Positions 7,765 through 11,613 of a DNA stretch of 11,613 bases are shown here, one piece after another. The notes under the pieces are model-generated. The model had not been told where the DNA came from, made no database searches, and saw only the letters and a list, made by a program, of their open reading frames with translations. The stretch covers positions 1-11,613 of the forward strand of contig PABS01000066.1 of the NCBI GenBank assembly GCA_002699325.1, read 5' to 3'. This DNA is from Ponticaulis sp. Lineage in GTDB: Bacteria; Pseudomonadota; Alphaproteobacteria; Caulobacterales; Hyphomonadaceae. The position numbers and the translations under genes are program-made. Within the stretch, counting starts at the first letter, position 1, and each line of letters begins with the position of its first letter.

Positions 7765-8382
7765 TTAAGAGGAGTAGAATTCGACGACCAGGTTTGGTTC
7801 CATTTTCACAGGGTATGGAACATCAGACAGCTCAGGAATGCGAACGAAAGTTGCAGTCATGGCTTTCGGGTCAACGTCGATATAGTCAGGAATGTCGCGC
7901 TCGCCAGAACCGAGAGCTTCCAGAACCAGCGCCATGTTCTTCGCGCGGTCACGAACTTCAACCACATCACCTGGCTTCAGGCGGTAGGAAGGAATGTTGG
8001 TACGAACACCGTTCACCTTCACGTGCGCGTGGTTCACGAACTGACGTGCTGCGAAGATTGTTGGTACGATTTTAGAGCGGTAAACAAACGCGTCCAGACG
8101 GCTTTCGAGAAGACCGATCAGGTTCTCAGCCGTGTTGCCTTTACGGCGGTTAGCTTCGTCATATGTACGGCGGAACTGCTTCTCGGTGATGTCACCATAG
8201 TAGAATTTCAGTTTCTGCTTCGCCATCAGCTGGGTACCGAAGTCGGACATTTTGCCACGACGTGCGCCACCATGTTGACCAGGGCGGTTCGGGCGTTTGT
8301 TGACTGGTGACTTTGGGCGACCCCAGATGTTTTCGCCGACGCGGCGATCAATCTTATACTTCGTGCTATGTCTGCGAGACAT
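7765..8382 (-). CDS. rpsD: 30S ribosomal protein S4
   Basis: This encodes 205 residues of S4, a primary 16S rRNA-binding protein that nucleates assembly of the 30S body. The N-terminal domain (1-94) begins [18 protein letters not shown] and includes [18 protein letters not shown] and [19 protein letters not shown]. The S4 RNA-binding domain (about 95-145) reads [20 protein letters not shown] and then [12 protein letters not shown]. The protein ends NLVVEFYSS. Zinc-finger cysteines found in some S4 proteins are absent, as in the C-minus form usual in alphaproteobacteria. I chose ATG 8382 over an in-frame upstream start at 8397 because it gives the canonical N terminus and has GAGG about six bases upstream. 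The gene is monocistronic, outside the large ribosomal operons, as in many alphaproteobacteria, and has its own terminator. Confidence 0.98.
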   Translation of the reverse strand: MSRRHSTKYKIDRRVGENIWGRPKSPVNKRPNRPGQHGGARRGKMSDFGTQLMAKQKLKFYYGDITEKQFRRTYDEANRRKGNTAENLIGLLESRLDAFVYRSKIVPTIFAARQFVNHAHVKVNGVRTNIPSYRLKPGDVVEVRDRAKNMALVLEALGSGERDIPDYIDVDPKAMTATFVRIPELSDVPYPVKMEPNLVVEFYSS

Positions 8383-8397
8383 ATCAACCTCATTCAT

Positions 8398-8598
8398 TCG
8401 ACCGGGTCCGGTTCAACGCCTTATTGCGAAGAACGATTTCAACGGCGGACACCAACCATCCCGTCATAAATTTTGTTGTCGCATTCCCGGACGCCGAACC
8501 GGTAACCACTTCGGCTGGAAATGCTTCCGCACCCGAGTAAACGGGGCGAAGCGCGCTAAAAGCCCGAAAGGCAGGCGTAAGTCAAGTGCCGGATGTGA
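8398..8598 (-). promoter_or_regulatory. rpsD leader and candidate promoter
   Basis: These 201 bp contain no gene or tRNA that I can find. On the minus strand TTGACT (plus-strand 8580-8585) is a good -35; 18 bases on is TTTTAG (8556-8561), a weak -10. If used, it leaves an rpsD leader of about 165 bases. S4 represses its own translation in E. coli by binding mRNA; whether this leader does anything similar is not visible by eye. Confidence 0.4.
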
Positions 8599-8796
8599 CT
8601 ATTGATCCGGTGTCTCGATGGTCTGATTGCCATACCGGATCAGGAAATAGAGAATTCCGAACAGTGTGACGCCAAGCCCCCACTCAACTCCATTATGAAT
8701 AATCAGCGCCATGATCGTGAAGAGCAGGCCGGCAATGGCCGGAATGGCCCAGATCATCATCTGTTTCGTCGTTGGTTTGGGGCGTGTTTCAGACAT
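8599..8796 (-). CDS. Small two-helix membrane protein, unknown function
   Basis: This encodes 65 residues with a polar, lysine-bearing N terminus (MSETRPKPTTKQ). Two hydrophobic helices follow (about 14-33 and 38-55), separated by a short HNGVEWG loop, and the tail is polar (GNQTIETPDQ). I do not recognise the family. It begins 31 bp after the stop of the other small membrane gene on the same strand and is plausibly the last cistron of the iron-uptake operon. Its ribosome site (AAAGAG) is very close to the ATG and so not convincing. Reality as a gene is supported by clean two-helix topology, the polar flanks and same-strand packing; function is unknown. Confidence 0.6.
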   Translation of the reverse strand: MSETRPKPTTKQMMIWAIPAIAGLLFTIMALIIHNGVEWGLGVTLFGILYFLIRYGNQTIETPDQ

Positions 8797-8827
8797 ACTC
8801 TTTGATTAGGCCGTGTTTTCGCCTGGA

Positions 8828-9013
8828 TCAACGCCGTTTGGTCGTCGAGGCAGAGACGCGAAACAGAATAATGGCCAGAAGGCCCGGCAATAGCGTCAGC
8901 CAGGACAAAACATCAAACACTCCATTGCCCAGCAATGCCAGGGTCAGTCCGAATGCGGCCAGTGAGCCGATGACCAGCGGTAGAAAAAATGTCTTTGAAA
9001 GGAGCGATTTCAT
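8828..9013 (-). CDS. Small two-helix membrane protein coupled to the PepSY gene
   Basis: This encodes 61 residues, almost entirely two membrane helices: about 9-28 (FLPLVIGSLAAFGLTLALLG) and 34-52, joined by a GNGVFDVLSW loop and ending in a basic tail (TTKRR). The ATG overlaps the stop of the PepSY gene as ATGA at 9010-9013, so the two are probably translationally coupled. Tiny membrane proteins next to PepSY-type reductases are common in proteobacterial siderophore operons, but the sequence does not look like DUF3325 or DUF3649 as I remember them, so I give no name. A role as a partner of the PepSY protein is inference from the overlap alone. Confidence 0.72.
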   Translation of the reverse strand: MKSLLSKTFFLPLVIGSLAAFGLTLALLGNGVFDVLSWLTLLPGLLAIILFRVSASTTKRR

Positions 9014-10143
9014 TCTGCTGGCTCTAACATGCGTTCGGGGATCATGTTCGGGCGGCGCGCCCGAACCAGCCAGAGATAGAGGCCCGTTCCGAGAATTATG
9101 ATCGTCGCAAGGTCCAGAAGCGCCCAGATGATTTTCAGCGGCATGCCGCCATAATCACCAAAGTGCAGAGGTCCGGAAAGCGCGAGCGCCTTCATATACC
9201 ATGGCATTTCGCGCATGCCTGCAAAGGCACCGCTTTCAGCTTCAATAAGGACAGGTGTCGTCATATGGCTGGTGACAGGCGTGTCGCCGCGAATGAAGAC
9301 GGACATATGGTAATCAGTGGACCAGCCGCCGCCCGGGAAAGCAACAAACTGAACCCAGGCGCCGGGCGCCTCTGCACGGGCGCGATCAACTGCGGCCTGA
9401 ACACTGGACAGCTCAGTGGCCACCGGTGATCCGCTGAACTCTTCGGTGAGGTCAGCGAGGCTGTCATTCTGCCAGACTTCCAGCAGCGGTACGGCAAGCG
9501 TGTTCACAACGCCAGTCAGGCCGACAACGCTCATCCAGACCAGTGCGACGATGCCTAGCAGGTTGTGATAGTCGAGCCATTTGAGGCGCTTTGAGCGGTT
9601 CAGCCGCAAGGTGCCGAATTCGAGCTTGCGCATGAAGGGGGCATAAAGCACCACGCCTGAGATCAGCGCAGCGAGGAATGCCAACCCCATGGCGCCAAGG
9701 AAGAGCATGCCGCCAAGCCCCAGAAACATGTCGGTGTGCAGCTGGAGGAGAAACTCCATCACGCCGCCATCGCCTGTTGGCGCAGGTACGATCTCGCCGC
9801 TCGTCCGGTCGAAGCGCTCAAAATACATCTGACTGCCCGGGGCGTCAGGCGTCGGCCCGGTGGTGACATTCACGACTGGGCGGTCCTCATCAAAGCTCAT
9901 AAAGAGCGGAACTTCGCCCGGTCGATTGTCGAGCGCCGCTTGCAGGATTTCATCCAGCGAAAGAAGCGGGCCATCCGGGTTCGCCGGTTGCCATGTTTCC
10001 CCACTGTTCAGCGCACCTTCAATCTCGTCATGAAAGATCAGTGGCAGACCGGTCACGCACAGCATCAGCAGAAAGGCCGTGCAGACAAGGCTTGTCCATT
10101 TGTGGACGGCAGACCAGGTGCGGATGGAAGCGGGTGACATCAT
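9010..10143 (-). CDS. PepSY-associated TM protein (putative ferrisiderophore reductase)
   Basis: This encodes 377 residues of an inner-membrane protein with four clear helices (about 17-38, 142-166, 193-220 and 338-360) and two periplasmic regions between them, the PepSY_TM plan seen in PiuB, FoxB and related proteins. The characteristic histidines are present: H14 in the N-terminal HKWTS motif, H38, H136 in LHTDMFLG, H193 in DYHNLLG and H327 in GPLHFGDYGG. In FoxB-type members such residues bind heme and the protein reduces ferric siderophores in the periplasm; I infer the same here from family and from the TonB siderophore receptor directly upstream. The start has two ATGs in tandem (10143 and 10140), with no strong ribosome site. 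It follows the receptor gene by 48 bp, a space filled by a strong hairpin, and overlaps the small membrane gene downstream. Confidence 0.9.
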   Translation of the reverse strand: MMSPASIRTWSAVHKWTSLVCTAFLLMLCVTGLPLIFHDEIEGALNSGETWQPANPDGPLLSLDEILQAALDNRPGEVPLFMSFDEDRPVVNVTTGPTPDAPGSQMYFERFDRTSGEIVPAPTGDGGVMEFLLQLHTDMFLGLGGMLFLGAMGLAFLAALISGVVLYAPFMRKLEFGTLRLNRSKRLKWLDYHNLLGIVALVWMSVVGLTGVVNTLAVPLLEVWQNDSLADLTEEFSGSPVATELSSVQAAVDRARAEAPGAWVQFVAFPGGGWSTDYHMSVFIRGDTPVTSHMTTPVLIEAESGAFAGMREMPWYMKALALSGPLHFGDYGGMPLKIIWALLDLATIIILGTGLYLWLVRARRPNMIPERMLEPAE

Positions 10144-10157
10144 GGCAGTTAAAGCGG

Positions 10158-10186
10158 GGCCGGGGCAGACCAGTTCTGCCCCGGCC
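10158..10186. repeat. Strong GC-rich hairpin between receptor and PepSY genes
   Basis: GGCCGGGGCAGA (10158-10169) and TCTGCCCCGGCC (10175-10186) form a perfect 12 bp stem with a five-base loop. On the minus strand it starts 5 bases after the receptor stop and ends 14 bases before the PepSY ATG. The tail (CCGCTTTAAC) has only a short T stretch, so it may be a leaky terminator or an mRNA-stabilising 3' end for the receptor message. Confidence 0.85.
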
Positions 10187-10191
10187 TGTTA

Positions 10192-11613
10192 TCAGAAATC
10201 CACACTGGCAGACAGCATGAAGGTACGCGGATTACCCTGGACGAGATAGTTTGCGCCCGGGAAACCGCCTGTCGACGCCCAATAGGCCTCATCGGCGATA
10301 TTTTCGACACGCGCGCGGAAGGTCAGCTCGTTGGTTTCGAGGGGCACAACGAGGCGAGCGCCAAGGTCAAAGCGTGTCCAGCTGTCGAGCTCAGTGGTGT
10401 TTGCGGCATCGATATACTGCTCGCCAGTGAAGACCATACGACCTTCAACCGTGAGGCCGTCAACGGTGGGTATGTCCCATTCGACATTCGCATTGGCCTG
10501 CCATTCGGGAATACCGATCGGTGTATTGCCTTCGTTGAGGCCGCCTTCCGTGTTGGCAAGCTCGGCATCGAGCCAGGTAAAGCCGCCAATCAGACGCAAT
10601 CCTGAAGTCGGCTCACCAAAAATGCTGCCCTCAATACCCATGACGTCCTGCTCACCTGAGGCACTGTAGATCTGATTTTCGACGATCGCGCTTGGCTTTG
10701 AGAGTGTGAAAGCGGCCAGCGTGCCAGCCAGGACGCCGCTGTCATATTTGACCCCGACCTCGACCTGATCGCTGCGGAAGGGTTCCAGCACTTCACCGGC
10801 ATTCAGAATTGGCGTCCCGCCGCTTGTCGCTGGCGCTGTCGCTCCGGGCTGAAGGCTTTCGGAATAGTTGCCGTAGACTGAGAAGGTGCTGGTTGGCTGG
10901 TACACCAGACCGAATGAAGGCGTGAGGGCGCTGTCATCATATGAGGACAGCTCAGCTCCTGAATTATAGTCAAAGGTTTTCGTCTCAATCCATTGCTGAC
11001 GTAGACCTATGGTCGCCAGAACCTTGCCGTTCAGGAAGGACATCATGTCGGCCACGGCAAGAGACGAGGTTTCACTCTCTTCGGTTTTCAACGGATCGCT
11101 CAGAACGCCGCCGATGAAGAAGTCCGGCGTTGGTGGGGCAACCGGAGATGGGCTGTAGAGATCGCCTGCGAAGCCCGCAAAATTCGAAAAGGCATAAGCA
11201 TTCGCTGATTCCAGTTTGACCGTTGAGCCAGAGACAATCAGGCGGTGCCCAACAGGACCGGTTTCGAACTCTGTTCGCAGACCAGCGTCAGCAGATACCA
11301 CATCGTCTTCACGTGTGTTGTCAAAGCGATAGGCGGAAGTGGTGCCATCAAGGGTCGCGCTTGGATTGGCGAGGACATTGGCCTCCTCGCCATTGCGGGC
11401 ACCGGCGGCGGCCCAAATGGTGACGAAGTCAGTCACATCATATTCGCCTCGAACCACGCCGAAGAGCTGCTCTTCATTGGAGTAAGTCCAGGGCTGGGCA
11501 TAATTCACATCAGCATGTGGCACTTCCGGAACGCCGCCAACCGGGGTGACTTGCGGACGTGGCGCATCGATCTGATTATCCTGATAGCCGATGTCGAAGC
11601 TGGCGCGGAAGCG
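10192..11613 (-). CDS. TonB-dependent siderophore receptor, C-terminal part (5' end outside window)
   Basis: The frame is open from the right window edge to the TGA at 10192-10194, giving at least 473 residues of barrel; signal peptide, TonB box and plug are beyond the window. The sequence is typical of the siderophore-receptor branch of TonB-dependent receptors: SFGLVYQPTSTFSVYGNYSE, the extended loop and strand run around FRSDQVEVGVKYDSG, GIEGSIFGEPTSGLRLIGGF, and the C-terminal VENIADEAYW with GGFPGANYLVQGNPRTFMLS, ending SASVDF with terminal phenylalanine. It sits in the outer membrane and would import a ferric siderophore with energy from TonB-ExbB-ExbD. Substrate cannot be told from this part. 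It heads a minus-strand cluster with the PepSY reductase candidate and two small membrane proteins. Regulation by Fur is expected, but the promoter is outside the window. Confidence 0.93.
   Translation of the reverse strand, partial: RFRASFDIGYQDNQIDAPRPQVTPVGGVPEVPHADVNYAQPWTYSNEEQLFGVVRGEYDVTDFVTIWAAAGARNGEEANVLANPSATLDGTTSAYRFDNTREDDVVSADAGLRTEFETGPVGHRLIVSGSTVKLESANAYAFSNFAGFAGDLYSPSPVAPPTPDFFIGGVLSDPLKTEESETSSLAVADMMSFLNGKVLATIGLRQQWIETKTFDYNSGAELSSYDDSALTPSFGLVYQPTSTFSVYGNYSESLQPGATAPATSGGTPILNAGEVLEPFRSDQVEVGVKYDSGVLAGTLAAFTLSKPSAIVENQIYSASGEQDVMGIEGSIFGEPTSGLRLIGGFTWLDAELANTEGGLNEGNTPIGIPEWQANANVEWDIPTVDGLTVEGRMVFTGEQYIDAANTTELDSWTRFDLGARLVVPLETNELTFRARVENIADEAYWASTGGFPGANYLVQGNPRTFMLSASVDF

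Noticed and set aside
7750..8310. 186-residue plus-strand open frame opposite rpsD
   Set aside because: It is the antisense of a highly conserved ribosomal gene and includes the rpsD terminator region; it has no recognisable motif.
8589..8610. CCGGAT / ATCCGG inverted repeat at the end of the 65-residue gene, considered as its terminator
   Set aside because: Only six paired bases, a ten-base loop and no T tract follow, so it does not qualify as an intrinsic terminator.

Overview
The window looks like ordinary chromosome from an alphaproteobacterium, most likely a Hyphomonadaceae-type marine or aquatic heterotroph. I base this on the alphaproteobacterial form of ribosomal protein S4, the moderately high GC content, and the mix of a CBM9-like/DUF5916 outer-membrane protein with a TonB receptor and PepSY siderophore pair. 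The taxon is inferred from memory, not from a search. I see no phage, IS element, CRISPR array, tRNA or rRNA.

Layout, left to right. Bases 1-378 (+) are the C-terminal part of a DUF924 protein. It converges, 7 bp apart, on a CaCA-type Na+/Ca2+ exchanger gene (386-1433, -) that is broken by one frameshift at a five-base homopolymer. Upstream of the exchanger on the same strand are a two-helix membrane protein (1485-1985) and aroC (1982-3085), which share an ATGA stop/start overlap. pdxH (3304-3981, +) runs divergently from aroC across about 220 bp. pdxH then converges on a small lipoprotein gene (4032-4403, -), with a hairpin terminator between them.

Next on the minus strand is a 731-residue secreted or outer-membrane DUF5916 protein (4494-6689), then a PPK2 polyphosphate kinase (6862-7692) and rpsD (7765-8382). 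rpsD ends in a textbook intrinsic terminator that touches the 5' end of the kinase gene. Beyond rpsD lies a minus-strand iron-uptake cluster, transcribed right to left: a TonB-dependent siderophore receptor (10192 to beyond 11613), an inner-membrane PepSY-type ferrisiderophore reductase candidate (9010-10143), and two very small two-helix membrane proteins (8828-9013 and 8599-8796).

Working together: aroC feeds chorismate to aromatic synthesis, and pdxH makes pyridoxal phosphate; both enzymes use FMN. The receptor and PepSY pair would import and reduce ferric siderophores, and a small membrane protein translationally coupled to the PepSY gene is a candidate accessory part. I found no clearly new multi-gene system. 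The points most worth a second look are the exchanger frameshift, the perfect inverted repeat at the lipoprotein promoter, the intercistronic hairpin in the iron operon, the terminator touching the kinase gene, and the tiny coupled membrane proteins.
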